Origin: Pseudomonas reidholzensis
GTDB lineage: Bacteria; Pseudomonadota; Gammaproteobacteria; Pseudomonadales; Pseudomonadaceae
Direction of reading: 5' to 3'
Assembly: GCF_900536025.1 (NCBI RefSeq)
Contig: NZ_UNOZ01000013.1
Location: 124,001 to 188,000, forward strand
Length of the DNA: 64,000 bases
Shown here: in pieces, positions 45,637 through 54,621 of the stretch
How positions within the stretch are numbered: position 1 is the first letter of the stretch
How the letters are laid out: every line of letters begins with the position of its first letter
Program-made: the position numbers and the translations under genes
The notes under the pieces: model-generated
What the model saw: the letters and a program-made list of their open reading frames with translations, nothing else
Databases searched by the model: none
What the model was told of the DNA's origin: nothing

Positions 45637-47574
45637 ATGGCGGCGAGCAAGCACGGTGTTCTGGCCAACCTGGGCATGGCCCGCAAACTCGGCCTGGGCT
45701 TCGCCCTGGTGCTGCTGTTGACCCTGGCGGTGGCGGCCATCGGCGTCGCCGCGCTGTACAGCGTCGGCCAGCGCTTCGACAGCCTGCGCCAGATGACCCA
45801 ATTCAATACCGACCTGCTGCGCCTGCGCCAGCACGAGCAGGGTTTTGCCCAGCGCTCCGACATGCAGGACGCCGAAGCCTTGCGCAGCGGCGTGCAGGGC
45901 CTGATCGAGCGCGCCCGTGGGGTGGCCCAGCTGCGTGCCAGCGAGGCCGACCTGGCCGCGTATGGCCAGGCCTTCGACACCTTTGTCGAAGCGGTGCAGG
46001 CCAAGGAGCTGGCGCTGGACACGGCCAGTTGGTCGGTGTCCAGCGTCGCCAACAACCTCGACGTGTTGCAGGCGGGCCTGGGTGATGACGGCACCTATAC
46101 CCTCAAGCAGTCGCAGGGCCAGCAAGGCGGGGAATTTCTCGAGCAGGCCGCGCAGGTCGTCCAGGTCTCGCGGCTGATGCTGCAGGCGATGGACGCGGCG
46201 CGGGTGCGCCTGGAGCAGAGCCGCAAGGGCGAGGAGGCCGAGCAGGGGCGCATCGCGCAGACGGTCGAGGCGGCGGGGCTGGTCGAGCAGTTGCGCGGCT
46301 CGGTCGCGGACAGCGGCTACCAGAGTGTGCTCGGCGAGGTGGCCGGGCATATCGCCAGCTTCTCCGAGAAGCTTGACGAATACACCGACCTGCTCGCCAA
46401 GGAGCAAGGTATCAAGGCCCAGTTGCAGGCCAGCGCCGAGCAGGCCACCGCACGCGTCGAGCAGGCCTACGCCGGCCAGGAGCAGGCGATGCAGGACGAG
46501 CTCAAGCGCAATGCGCTGGCGATCGCCGTGGCCACGGCGCTGGCGCTGCTGGTGGGCATCCTGGCGGCGTGGCTGATCCCCCGGGCGGTGGTCGGCCCGC
46601 TCAAGCGGGTGATCGCCCGCGCCCAGCGGATCGCCGCCGGCGACCTGGGCATGGACGCTGAAGCGGCCCGTCGTGACGAAGTGGGGCAACTGATGCAGGC
46701 CATGCAGCAGATGGCCGAGGGCTTGTGCGGGATTGTCAGTGGCTTGCAGCAGGGCATCGAACAGTTGGCCGGCAGTGCCCAGTCGCTGTCGGCGGTGACC
46801 GAGCAGACCAACCGCGAGGTCGGCAACCAGAAGGAAGAGACCGAGCAGGTCGCCACGGCGATGCAGCAGATGACCGCCACGGTGCATGACGTTGCACGCA
46901 ATGCCGAGCAAGCGGCAGAGGCGGCGCAGGCGGCCGACGAAAAGGTCGCGTCTGGCCAGCAGGTGGTGCGCCAGAGCATGCAGCGTATCGAGCAGCTGGC
47001 CGAGGCGGCGGAAACTGCCAGTGCCGGGATCGACAGTTTGAGTGCCGAGATCCATACCATTGGCGATGTGCTGGAGGTGATCAAGAGCGTCGCCGAGCAG
47101 ACCAACCTGCTGGCGCTCAACGCCGCCATCGAGGCGGCGCGTGCCGGTGAGCAGGGGCGCGGCTTTGCGGTGGTGGCCGATGAGGTGCGTGCGCTGGCGC
47201 GGCGCACCCGGCAGTCGACCGAGGAGATCGAGCGGTTGGTGGCCAGTTTGCGCGGCAATGCCCAGCAGTCGGTGGCGCAGATCCGTGGCAGTACCGAGCT
47301 GGTGCGCTTGGCGGTGGCGGACACGCTGCACACCGAGAGTGCCCTGGGCAGTATTGCGGCGGCGGTGTCACTGATTCAGCAGATGAACCAGCAGATTGCG
47401 GCGGCGGCGGAGCAGCAGAGTTCGGTGGCCGAGGAGATCAGCCGCAGCGTCACCCAGATTCGTGGCAGTGCGGATCAGGCGGCGCTGGCGATGCAGGACA
47501 ATGCGCGTTCGAGTGTCGAGCTGGTGCAACTGGGGGATGAGCTGAAGGGGATGGTGGGGCATTTCAGGTTGTGA
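45637..47574 (+). CDS. Methyl-accepting chemotaxis protein with helical-bundle (HBM-like) sensor
   Basis: A 645-residue transmembrane chemoreceptor. TM1 lies at about residues 18-42, a long all-helical periplasmic domain (about 43-292, about 250 residues, the size of the HBM domain of McpS/McpQ) follows, and TM2 at about 295-315 ([20 protein letters not shown]). HAMP (about 316-370) and the signalling domain (about 380-645) follow, with [20 protein letters not shown] and [18 protein letters not shown] as the CheA/CheW-contacting tip. HBM receptors sense organic acids; the ligand here is not known. ATG 45637 follows GAGGGGG. Confidence 0.9.
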   Translation: MAASKHGVLANLGMARKLGLGFALVLLLTLAVAAIGVAALYSVGQRFDSLRQMTQFNTDLLRLRQHEQGFAQRSDMQDAEALRSGVQGLIERARGVAQLRASEADLAAYGQAFDTFVEAVQAKELALDTASWSVSSVANNLDVLQAGLGDDGTYTLKQSQGQQGGEFLEQAAQVVQVSRLMLQAMDAARVRLEQSRKGEEAEQGRIAQTVEAAGLVEQLRGSVADSGYQSVLGEVAGHIASFSEKLDEYTDLLAKEQGIKAQLQASAEQATARVEQAYAGQEQAMQDELKRNALAIAVATALALLVGILAAWLIPRAVVGPLKRVIARAQRIAAGDLGMDAEAARRDEVGQLMQAMQQMAEGLCGIVSGLQQGIEQLAGSAQSLSAVTEQTNREVGNQKEETEQVATAMQQMTATVHDVARNAEQAAEAAQAADEKVASGQQVVRQSMQRIEQLAEAAETASAGIDSLSAEIHTIGDVLEVIKSVAEQTNLLALNAAIEAARAGEQGRGFAVVADEVRALARRTRQSTEEIERLVASLRGNAQQSVAQIRGSTELVRLAVADTLHTESALGSIAAAVSLIQQMNQQIAAAAEQQSSVAEEISRSVTQIRGSADQAALAMQDNARSSVELVQLGDELKGMVGHFRL

Positions 47575-47619
47575 GCGAGGGCAGATCGTTACGCGTCATC
47601 AGCCTCATCAGCGCTTGAG

Positions 47620-48945
47620 TCACACCAGCGCTTCAGCGAGATAGAGTCTGTGAGTCTGCTCTATCTGTTCGATCAGTTGCTCATTTTCAATCCCCGCTGT
47701 GGCTGCAAAATCACGCCAACGGCGGACGGCATCAGCCACTTCCTTGATGATCTGTTTCGCGGGGATGCGGGGTATCTGATTGGCCAGCGAAAGCAGGTCA
47801 TCCAGAGTGAAATCGTCCCTTTTCCCATTGATGCTCATTTGGTGGCTGGATACCCATTCCGAGTCAGCGCGGTAAGCCCAGCACATGTCATAGGCGGGTG
47901 TGAGTCGCCATACGCCGTCTCGCCACACTTGGAATGCAATGTTGCGGGTGTGGTCGTCCTGGTTTCGTGCAATGACGTTGAACACGGCGCGGCGGAACAG
48001 CTCGATGCTGTCTTCTCGGGGGAGCCCGAGATCCCGTGCTACCAAGAGTGCTTGCTCGTACGAGTAAGCGCCCGGTTTGGTGTAGTCAGCGATGTCCATT
48101 GCACACAATGTCTGGACATGGAGCTTGTCACCATCCTCCATCCGGTCGAAGCGGCGAGTCATGAAATGAGCGCGTGGGCCCTCAAGGTGCAAACGGCACT
48201 CCATCATGTTGATACCCGCGGCCACGGTCATCAGGTGATAGGCGTATTCCACCCGCCCGAAACCCGCAGGATCACCGAGTGAGTCTGCCTGTTTGGGGAC
48301 ATCGAACTTGAACAGCCAGTAGCTGTAGCCGCCGGGTGCTGTGATTTGGCCTGAGCAAAGCTCGCCGGTCTTTTCGTTGATGGCGATGATGGCTTTTGGC
48401 CGCTGGCCGCCCGCAGACGAACCGACCTGGAACAGGTGTTTGATCGCCTCCTCATGCCGTTCGCCGCCCCCCAGTTGCAGCCCTGTATATTGCTGCTGGC
48501 GCTGTTGGAGGATTTGCCCGGCAAGCTCGACCAGCGACTCCACCTGCAACTTCTCGATCTTGGTTTTGATCCTGTCGACGGCTGGCCTGAACTCCAGCGC
48601 TCCCATCCCGCGAGCGCCAATGTAGAGCAACCGTTCGACCGGGGTGAAGCTTTTCGGATCACGCCCTTCCTTGGCAAGCCAGGCGTCGATCACAGCGTTA
48701 CCGAAGTCGTCGGGCAGCGAATCCGAGAGGCAGGGCGGCAAAGATTTGAACGCGGCAGGGTTCAGTGACGGGAATGCGTACACCTCGCCGGGTACAGCCG
48801 GCATGGTCAGTGGGGCAATCTCAAGCCCGATATCGGTAAACGCTGGGTCGAACTCGAATGTGCCTGTTGCAGGTGCCTGACTGTCATCCCAGAGCACTGC
48901 GCCCACTTTGACGTCCCACATCCAGACTTCTGCCGTTATCGCCAT
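47620..48945 (-). CDS. hipA: HipA-family serine/threonine kinase toxin
   Basis: A 441-residue protein. The N-terminal subdomain contains YAFPSLNPAAFKSLPPCLSD and FTPVERLLYIGARGMGALEF, the glycine-rich ATP loop is VGSSAGGQRPKAIIAI, the catalytic motif is NVIARNQDDHTRNIAF, and LTPAYDMCWAY provides the metal site. HipA kinases phosphorylate targets such as glutamyl-tRNA synthetase and cause growth arrest; HipB neutralises them. It starts 1 bp after the hipB stop. It is longer at the N-terminus than the shortest HipA forms but intact. Confidence 0.9.
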   Translation of the reverse strand: MAITAEVWMWDVKVGAVLWDDSQAPATGTFEFDPAFTDIGLEIAPLTMPAVPGEVYAFPSLNPAAFKSLPPCLSDSLPDDFGNAVIDAWLAKEGRDPKSFTPVERLLYIGARGMGALEFRPAVDRIKTKIEKLQVESLVELAGQILQQRQQQYTGLQLGGGERHEEAIKHLFQVGSSAGGQRPKAIIAINEKTGELCSGQITAPGGYSYWLFKFDVPKQADSLGDPAGFGRVEYAYHLMTVAAGINMMECRLHLEGPRAHFMTRRFDRMEDGDKLHVQTLCAMDIADYTKPGAYSYEQALLVARDLGLPREDSIELFRRAVFNVIARNQDDHTRNIAFQVWRDGVWRLTPAYDMCWAYRADSEWVSSHQMSINGKRDDFTLDDLLSLANQIPRIPAKQIIKEVADAVRRWRDFAATAGIENEQLIEQIEQTHRLYLAEALV

Positions 48946-48946
48946 G

Positions 48947-49363
48947 TCAGTGCTTCCTTGGAATCAGCAAGGGTTTGACCTTGTCGGGTTGGGCGTCGTG
49001 ACCGCCTTGAGGGTGGTGGGGCTCAGGCGACGTGGTATAGGTACGAATTCGACCCTGACTGTTGCGAGTCACGCCAAGTGCTCGCACACGTCCAGTTTTC
49101 CCTGTCTGGGCTGCAGCAATCGGGCTGATGCGCGGGAGCTCCACCAGGCTGGACAGCAGGTCCAGTGCGCCAAGCTCTCGGAGCACTGCAATCAGTAGCT
49201 GTAACGTGCCTCTACCTTTTTCCATTTTCTGAAGCGTTGGGGTGCTGACGCCGACCTGTGCTGCCAGCTGGTCCTGGGTGATGTTTTGGCGTAGCCGGCG
49301 CTCGCGTAATGCTTCGCCGAGTTGGGCGGCGATCGCGTCATCACTCTTTCGTTGGATTCTCAT
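48947..49363 (-). CDS. hipB: HipB-like XRE-family antitoxin and repressor
   Basis: From the ATG at 49361-49363 the protein has 138 residues. Residues about 10-70 are a helix-turn-helix: LGEALRERRLRQNITQDQLA, AAQVGVSTPTLQKMEKGRG. The C-terminal tail (about 85-138) is basic and probably disordered, longer than in E. coli HipB. AAGG stands 8 bp upstream of the ATG. It precedes hipA by 1 bp and should bind the operator-like repeats upstream. Confidence 0.85.
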   Translation of the reverse strand: MRIQRKSDDAIAAQLGEALRERRLRQNITQDQLAAQVGVSTPTLQKMEKGRGTLQLLIAVLRELGALDLLSSLVELPRISPIAAAQTGKTGRVRALGVTRNSQGRIRTYTTSPEPHHPQGGHDAQPDKVKPLLIPRKH

Positions 49364-49403
49364 AAAGAAAACCTTACTTGCTGTTAAGGCCTGTGGGTGC
49401 TGG

Positions 49404-49523
49404 TTAAGCAAAAAAATCTTTGCTTTATAGGATGATTGTAGCTCAGGCCTTCTGAGTCGTGTAAGGCAAAAATATCTTTATAAGCATGGCTTAAAACAGC
49501 CATAAGGCAAATATTTCTTTGTG
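49404..49523. promoter_or_regulatory. Three operator-like repeats upstream of hipBA
   Basis: Three related AT-rich 20-bp sites stand at 49406-49425 (AAGCAAAAAAATCTTTGCTT, palindromic arms AAGCAAA/TTTGCTT), 49463-49482 (AAGGCAAAAATATCTTTATA) and 49504-49523 (AAGGCAAATATTTCTTTGTG). They lie 43-160 bp upstream of the hipB start, a usual layout for autoregulation by an XRE antitoxin. The shared core is AAGGCAAA-N6-TTT. Confidence 0.65.
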
Positions 49524-49555
49524 TTGCAGAATCCTCCTGAAAAGGAGCATGAACC

Positions 49556-49620
49556 TGTAGGAGCGGCCTTGCCGGGGCGCCGGACCGGTCGGAAAGGGCC
49601 GCGCAGCGGCCCCGACTATC
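49556..49620. repeat. Degenerate REP and hairpin upstream of hipBA, at the end of benE
   Basis: CCTGTAGGAGCGGCCTTGCC is a REP half-site and is followed by GGGCCGCGCAGCGGCCCC, a short stem. It lies directly after the stop of the benE-like gene on the minus strand and may end its transcript. Confidence 0.6.
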
Positions 49621-50811
49621 TCAAGCCTTGCGCGGGTTCAGAATCAACAAGGTAATCACCCCCGCCACAATCCCCCAAAACGCCGAGCCAATCGAAAACA
49701 AGGTCAACCCGGACGCCGTCACCATAAAGGTGATCAACGCCGCCTCACGCTCACGCGGCTCGCTCATGGCCACGCTCAACCCGTTCATGATCGAGCCAAA
49801 CAGCGCCAGCGCCGCAATCGACAACACCAACTCCTTGGGCAACGCCGCAAACAACGCCGCCAAGGTCGCGCCAAACACCCCGGCAATGCCATAGAAAACC
49901 CCGCACCAGACCGCCGCGGTATAGCGCTTGCTCGGGTCTTCATGAGCATGCGGCCCGGTGCAGATCGCCGCACTGATCGCCGCCAGGTTCACCCCGTGCG
50001 AGCCAAACGGCGCCAGCAGCAACGAAGCAAACCCGGTCGCTGATATCAGTGGCGAAGCCGGCACCTGGTACCCGTCAGCGCGCAACACCGCGACCCCAGG
50101 CATGTTCTGCGAGGTCATCGCCACCACGAACAACGGGATGCCGATACTGATGGTCGCCGCCAGCGAGAAGCTCGGCGTGGTCCACACCGGCGTGGCCACT
50201 TGCAGGTTGAAGCCACTGAAATCCAGCAGGCCCAACGCCCCCGACAATGCGGTGCCGACCACCAGCGCAGCGAGCACGCAGTAGCGCGGCGACAGGCGCT
50301 TGACCAGCAGGTAACTGAAGAACATGCCCAGCACCAGCAAGGTGCGGTGCTGCGCGGCGACAAAGATCTCGCTGCCGATCTTGAACAGGATCCCGGCCAG
50401 CAACGCCGAGGCCAGCGAAGCCGGAATACGCTTGACCAGCCGCTCGAAACTGCCGGTCAGGCCGCAGATCAGCACCAGCACCGCGCAGGTGACGTAGGCG
50501 CCGATCGCCTCGCCATAACTCACCCCGCCCAGGCTGGTGATCAGCAACGCCGCGCCGGGGGTCGACCAGGCCACGGTGATCGGCGTGCGGTAGCGCAACG
50601 ACAGGCCGATACTGCACACGGCCATGCCGATCGACAGGGCCCAGATCCACGACGAGATCTGCGCCGTGGTCAACCCGGCGGCCTGGCCGGCCTGGAACAT
50701 CAACACCAGCGAGCTGGTGTAGCCGGTGAGCATGGCGATAAAGCCGGCGACCACTGCCGACGGGGAGCTGTCTGCCAGGGGGCGCAGGCGCGCGGAGGTG
50801 GCATCGGTCAT
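49621..50811 (-). CDS. BenE-family transporter (benzoate/H+ symporter-like)
   Basis: A 396-residue membrane protein with about 12 helices. VAGFIAMLTGYTSSLVLMFQ at the start, YRTPITVAWSTPGAALL, FVVAMTSQNMPGVAVLRADG and APFGSHGVNLAAISAAICTG are the BenE family blocks. BenE proteins are thought to import benzoate; no benABCD genes are nearby, so the natural substrate may differ. It is transcribed away from the GST gene. Confidence 0.9.
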   Translation of the reverse strand: MTDATSARLRPLADSSPSAVVAGFIAMLTGYTSSLVLMFQAGQAAGLTTAQISSWIWALSIGMAVCSIGLSLRYRTPITVAWSTPGAALLITSLGGVSYGEAIGAYVTCAVLVLICGLTGSFERLVKRIPASLASALLAGILFKIGSEIFVAAQHRTLLVLGMFFSYLLVKRLSPRYCVLAALVVGTALSGALGLLDFSGFNLQVATPVWTTPSFSLAATISIGIPLFVVAMTSQNMPGVAVLRADGYQVPASPLISATGFASLLLAPFGSHGVNLAAISAAICTGPHAHEDPSKRYTAAVWCGVFYGIAGVFGATLAALFAALPKELVLSIAALALFGSIMNGLSVAMSEPREREAALITFMVTASGLTLFSIGSAFWGIVAGVITLLILNPRKA

Positions 50812-50953
50812 GGTGCAGTCCTTGTACAGGTAAGCGTTTTTTTCAGGCTAACGCGGCTGAGGTTGATCCTTGCCATACAGCGACCATTGCTTTTAGCCGT
50901 ACAGTCGCCAACTATTGGCCGGGTATCGGCAACTGCACGAGAGGGGAGGAGCG

Positions 50954-51556
50954 ATGTACAAGGTCTATGGCGACTACAAGTCGGGCAACTGCTACAAGGT
51001 CAAGCTGATGCTCAGCCTGCTGGGCCGGGAATGCGAGTGGCACCCGGTGGATATTCTCAAGGGCGAGACCGAGACGCCCGAGTTTCTGGCCAAGAACCCC
51101 AACGGCAAGGTGCCGGTGCTGGAGCTCGAAGACGGCACGTGCCTGTGGGAGTCGAATGCGATTCTCAACTTTCTCGCCGATGGCAGCGAGTTCCTGCCGA
51201 GCGAGCCGCGCTTGCGTACCCAGGTGTTGCAGTGGCAGTTCTTCGAGCAGTACAGCCATGAGCCGTATATCGCCGTGGCGCGGTTTATCCAGTATTACCT
51301 GGGGCTGCCGGATGAGCGGCTGGAGGAATACAAGGGGCTGCACAAGGGCGGCTATAAAGCGCTGCGGGTGATGGAGAAGCAGCTGCAGATGACGCCGTAT
51401 CTGGTCGGCGAGCAGTACTCGATTGCCGATGTGGCGTTGTATGCCTACACCCATGTGGCGCATCAGGGTGGGTTTGACTTGGCGGCGTATCCGGCGGTGC
51501 AGGCCTGGATTGCCAGGGTCGCCTCGCATCCGCGGCATGTGCCGATGGGTGAGTAG
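50954..51556 (+). CDS. Glutathione S-transferase
   Basis: A 200-residue protein with the two GST domains: the thioredoxin-like N-terminal domain (YKSGNCYKVKLMLSLLG, NPNGKVPVLELEDG with the cis-Pro, LWESNAILNFLAD with the glutathione-binding Ser) and an all-helical C-terminal domain (QYSIADVALYAYTHVAHQGG). Serine at the start of helix 1 suggests the Ser-type (beta/theta/nu-like) bacterial GSTs. ATG 50954 follows GGGGAGGAGCG, a strong ribosome binding site. Confidence 0.92.
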   Translation: MYKVYGDYKSGNCYKVKLMLSLLGRECEWHPVDILKGETETPEFLAKNPNGKVPVLELEDGTCLWESNAILNFLADGSEFLPSEPRLRTQVLQWQFFEQYSHEPYIAVARFIQYYLGLPDERLEEYKGLHKGGYKALRVMEKQLQMTPYLVGEQYSIADVALYAYTHVAHQGGFDLAAYPAVQAWIARVASHPRHVPMGE

Positions 51557-51563
51557 AGTTGAT

Positions 51564-51639
51564 GGCCCCATCGCGGGCAAGCCCGCTCCTACACGTAGAC
51601 CGCGAGCCCTGTAGGAGCGGGCTTGCCCGCGATAGGGCC
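51564..51639. repeat. Inverted REP pair (BIME)
   Basis: Two REP units ATCGCGGGCAAGCCCGCTCC and its reverse complement face each other with a short spacer, between the converging GST and glutaredoxin-like genes. They may act as a bidirectional terminator. Confidence 0.85.
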
Positions 51640-51658
51640 CTCGCGGGCCCTACAAATC

Positions 51659-52030
51659 TCAGGCCTGGGCGAAGCGCTGGTCGAGGTAGGCAATAATGGC
51701 CTTGGACTCATACATCCAGGTCACCTGCCCTTGCTCTTCAATACGCAGGCACGGCACTTTCACCCGGCCGCCACCCTCGAGCAGCGCCTGGCGGTGCACG
51801 GGGTCGTTCTTGGCATCACGCAGTGCCACCGGCACATTCAGGCGGTGCAGGTTGCGCCGGGTCTTGACGCAGAACGGGCAGGCATGGAACTGGTACAGCG
51901 CCAGGTCCTGGGCCGCTTGCTCGACCTTGGCCTGGGCCGCCGGGTCACGCTTTTGCTTGGCCGGGCGGCTGATCCAGTCGCCGAACACGATAAGCTGGCC
52001 GAGGCCGACCCGCAGGGCTTTGACGATCAT
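51659..52030 (-). CDS. Glutaredoxin/GST N-terminal-like protein
   Basis: A 123-residue protein with an N-terminal hydrophobic or amphipathic segment (VKALRVGLGQLIVFGD), then a thioredoxin fold with the redox motif HACPFCVKTRR (Cys-Pro-Phe-Cys), VKVPCLRIEEQ (cis-Pro) and MYESKAIIAYLDQRF. This is the pattern of membrane-associated glutaredoxins with a GST-N-like domain. The ATG at 52028-52030 has AGGAG 6 bp upstream and is preferred over the TTG 6 bp further out. Confidence 0.85.
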   Translation of the reverse strand: MIVKALRVGLGQLIVFGDWISRPAKQKRDPAAQAKVEQAAQDLALYQFHACPFCVKTRRNLHRLNVPVALRDAKNDPVHRQALLEGGGRVKVPCLRIEEQGQVTWMYESKAIIAYLDQRFAQA

Positions 52031-52046
52031 GGGCAACTCCTGAACA

Positions 52047-52078
52047 AATAAAAAGCCGACCCCTCAGGGTCGGCTCGG
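52047..52078 (-). terminator. Intrinsic terminator of folE
   Basis: On the minus strand AGCCGACCC-TGAG-GGGTCGGCT forms a 9-bp stem with a 4-nt loop (52054-52075), followed by TTTTTATTT. It lies 16 bp beyond the folE stop and separates folE from the glutaredoxin-like gene. Confidence 0.9.
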
Positions 52079-52090
52079 GTCAGCGGCCGA

Positions 52091-52636
52091 TCACTTGATC
52101 AGGCTGAGGAACTCGCTGCGGGTGGCGGCGTTTTCACGGAACTCGCCCAGCATCACCGAGGTGATCATGCTCGAGTTCTGCTTCTCGACACCGCGCATCA
52201 TCATGCACATGTGCTTGGCTTCGACGACCACGGCCACGCCCGCGGCGCCGGTCACTTTCTCGATCGCCTCGGCGATCTGGCGGCTGAGGTTTTCCTGGAT
52301 CTGCAGGCGACGGGCATACATGTCGACGATCCGCGCGACCTTGGACAGGCCGATCACCTTGCCCTTGGGCAGGTAGGCAACATGCGCCTTGCCGATGAAC
52401 GGCAGCATGTGGTGCTCGCACATCGAGTAGAGCTCGATGTCCCGGACCAGCACCATCTCGCTGTTGTCGGAGCTGAACAGCGCACCGTTGGTGACTTCTT
52501 CCAGGGTCTGTTCATAACCGCGGCAAAGGTACTTCATCGCCTTTGCAGCCCGCTTGGGCGTATCGAGCAGGCCCTCACGGGAGACGTCCTCGCCGATCTG
52601 GCTGAGGATCTCGGTGTAGTTCTGTTCCAGGGACAT
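52091..52636 (-). CDS. folE: GTP cyclohydrolase I FolE
   Basis: This is the first enzyme of tetrahydrofolate synthesis, GTP to dihydroneopterin triphosphate. The 181-residue protein has the family blocks: [32 protein letters not shown] (Cys and His Zn ligands), [19 protein letters not shown] and [17 protein letters not shown] (third Zn ligand Cys). ATG at 52634-52636. A clear terminator follows. Confidence 0.97.
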   Translation of the reverse strand: MSLEQNYTEILSQIGEDVSREGLLDTPKRAAKAMKYLCRGYEQTLEEVTNGALFSSDNSEMVLVRDIELYSMCEHHMLPFIGKAHVAYLPKGKVIGLSKVARIVDMYARRLQIQENLSRQIAEAIEKVTGAAGVAVVVEAKHMCMMMRGVEKQNSSMITSVMLGEFRENAATRSEFLSLIK

Positions 52637-52706
52637 GGATCTACCTGTGGGAATAATCGCAAATAAAGAAGGGTACGGCGGCGCGGGCGGCGCTGCAAGC
52701 GCGGCG

Positions 52707-53267
52707 TTATTCGTCGCGGCCGTCGAGCATGGTCCGTTTGAGGATCACGTACACCGCGCCGGTGCCGCCGTGGCGGGCCTGGCACGAGGTAAAGCCGAGC
52801 ACTTGCGGGTGTTGGCGCAGCCAGGTGTTGACGTGGCTCTTGATCATCGGCCGCCTGCCGTCGATGCGCGCGGCCTTGCCGTGGGTGACGCGCACGCAGC
52901 GCACTTCGAGCTTGGTGGCTTCGGCGAGAAACGCCCAAAGGATCTCGCGGGCTTTTTCGACGTTCATGCCGTGCAGGTCGATGCTGCCTTCAAAGGCGAT
53001 CTGGCCGAGCTTTAGCTTGCGCAGCTGGCCTTCCTGAACGCCGTCGCGGCGCCACATCAACTCGTCTTCGGCGCCGACATCGATGACGAACTGATCGGAC
53101 ATGCCATCGACCACCAACGGCTGGTCGGTGCGCACCGTGGCCGACTGGCGCAGGCCAGCCAGCTGCTTGCGGTCAGCCTTGGCCTTGCCGACCTCGGCAC
53201 GGTCGTGCTTGATCGGCTTGACGCCGCGCACTTCGGCATGGAACAGGGAAAAATCGTCGTCTTGCAT
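52707..53267 (-). CDS. Smr-domain protein (MutS2/SmrA-type nuclease)
   Basis: A 186-residue protein. Residues about 88-180 are the Smr domain: [20 protein letters not shown] (DLHG motif), [10 protein letters not shown] (H-G-K motif) and [12 protein letters not shown]. An N-terminal region with conserved [19 protein letters not shown] precedes it, as in the YdaL/SmrA group. These have nicking endonuclease or RNA-cleaving activity. The ATG at 53265-53267 with GGAGG upstream is the start. Confidence 0.9.
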   Translation of the reverse strand: MQDDDFSLFHAEVRGVKPIKHDRAEVGKAKADRKQLAGLRQSATVRTDQPLVVDGMSDQFVIDVGAEDELMWRRDGVQEGQLRKLKLGQIAFEGSIDLHGMNVEKAREILWAFLAEATKLEVRCVRVTHGKAARIDGRRPMIKSHVNTWLRQHPQVLGFTSCQARHGGTGAVYVILKRTMLDGRDE

Positions 53268-53325
53268 GCAGGCCTCCACGTGGCGGCGTAGTTTACGCGA
53301 GTGCGCGCCTGCGTACACCTGTGCG

Positions 53326-53421
53326 GGCCTCTTCGCGGGGCAAGCCCGCTCCCACAGGATCTCCGCTGACCGTTACAGCGGCGCAGAACCTGTGGGAGCG
53401 GGCTTGCCCCGCGAAGAGGTC
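53326..53421. repeat. Inverted REP pair (BIME)
   Basis: GGCCTCTTCGCGGGGCAAGC with CCGCTCCCACAGG, and its inverse ending GCGAAGAGGTC, flank a short non-repeated middle. It lies between the smr gene and a small membrane protein gene, both on the minus strand. Confidence 0.9.
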
Positions 53422-53437
53422 GGCACTGACACCTTGC

Positions 53438-53758
53438 CTAGTCGTGTTTCTTCATCAGGTGCGGCGAAAGGTTGAGCTCGCGCCCACGGCGCAGACGGAT
53501 CCGGCTCCGCCGCCAGAACCGCACCCCCGCCCACAGCAACAACAACCCCACCGCCGTCAGAATCCCCGACAACGGCCGGTTGGCATTGAGTTCGGCCAGC
53601 GCCTCGTAATTGCCCAGCAGCCCCGCAAACCCGGCCATCGCCAGGAGAATCCCCAGCGTGGCCAGCAAGGCAGACAGACCGGCGGCCAAACGGGCGCCCC
53701 AGTTGCGCGGTTGGCGCGGGCGGAGACGCTTGGCATCGAAACTGTCAGAGAGCTTCAT
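53438..53758 (-). CDS. Small membrane protein, function unknown
   Basis: A 106-residue protein with a basic N-terminus (KRLRPRQPRNWGARL), two hydrophobic helices at about 26-48 (AALSALLATLGILLAMAGF-like) and 63-80 (LSGILTAVGLLLLWAGVRF), and a strongly basic tail (RRSRIRLRRGREL). No family is recognised. The length and clean codon use suggest a real gene. It lies upstream of the smr gene on the same strand, with REPs between. Confidence 0.65.
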   Translation of the reverse strand: MKLSDSFDAKRLRPRQPRNWGARLAAGLSALLATLGILLAMAGFAGLLGNYEALAELNANRPLSGILTAVGLLLLWAGVRFWRRSRIRLRRGRELNLSPHLMKKHD

Positions 53759-53852
53759 TCCCGATTTCCTCTATGGGTATCCGGAATTCGACCGGTGCGC
53801 CGCCCGCGGGTTCCGCCCGACCGCCGGGCGGTAGCCGTTGCGAGCGGTGCCG

Positions 53853-54443
53853 TCAGACCAGGCTGGCGGTCGGCGCGACGCAGGCGAAGTTGTCGGCCAT
53901 CACGGCCATTTCACCCTGGTGGATCTGGGCGGCTGGGATGACGCCGTCCTTGAAGGCCAGATCGCGGGTCGCCGAGGCGTCCTCGACCAGGGTGCACCGA
54001 TAACCATAGTCCTTGGCGCGGCGCACGGTGGTGCTGACGCTGGAATGGCTCATGAAACCGCAGACGATCAGGTCCAGGTGGCCCTTCTCCTGCAAGGTTT
54101 CGTGCAGTTGGGTGTTCTTGAAGGCGTTGGGCATGCGCTTTTCGATGACGACTTCATCGCCACGCGGCTCCAGGCCTTCGATGAACTGGCCGCGCGGCCC
54201 TTGCGGGTCGAACAGGCCGCCAACGGTGCCCAGGTGACGGACGTGGATGATCGGACGGCCGGCCTTACGCGCGGCGTCGAGCAACCTGGCGATGTTGGCC
54301 ACGGCCTCGTCCATGCCCGACAGCGCCAGGGGACCACTGAGGTACTCCTTCTGCGCATCGATGATGATCAGGCTGGCGTTGCCCAGCTTGGCCGGCGGGT
54401 AGTCGCGGCCACTGAGGCGGAACATCGTGGTTGGAACGGACAT
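53853..54443 (-). CDS. Isochorismatase-like (cysteine hydrolase family) protein lacking the usual catalytic Cys
   Basis: A 196-residue protein. SLIIIDAQKEY (Asp29) and EKRMPNAFKN (Lys102) match two of the three catalytic residues of the family. At the third position, GFMSHSSVSTTVRRAKDYGY, Ser135 stands where nicotinamidase-type members have Cys. Isochorismatases such as PhzD also lack this Cys, so a hydrolase of vinyl-ether type or a non-thiol mechanism is possible. The ATG at 54441-54443 has AAGGAG 6 bp upstream. The substrate is unknown. Confidence 0.85.
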   Translation of the reverse strand: MSVPTTMFRLSGRDYPPAKLGNASLIIIDAQKEYLSGPLALSGMDEAVANIARLLDAARKAGRPIIHVRHLGTVGGLFDPQGPRGQFIEGLEPRGDEVVIEKRMPNAFKNTQLHETLQEKGHLDLIVCGFMSHSSVSTTVRRAKDYGYRCTLVEDASATRDLAFKDGVIPAAQIHQGEMAVMADNFACVAPTASLV

Positions 54444-54621
54444 CAAGGGCTCCTTCAGTAGGGCTTTTGTAGGCCTATTCTCCCTTGCTTGGCCGCTAAT
54501 GGGAATGGTTGACAACGCAAGCGGCGTAATTACTGGCTTGGGGCGTGTCGGCGAGCGCGCGGTGGAACATTTCAGCGGGTGGGCCTGTTAGACTTTTGGC
54601 CTGTCTGAAAAGGAGTACCCC

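Noticed and set aside
45589-47331. 580-residue antisense ORF opposite the chemoreceptor gene
   Set aside because: It is the mirror of a GC-rich coding sequence; its composition is a low-complexity shadow (His/Arg/Leu-rich) and the + strand has full MCP motifs.
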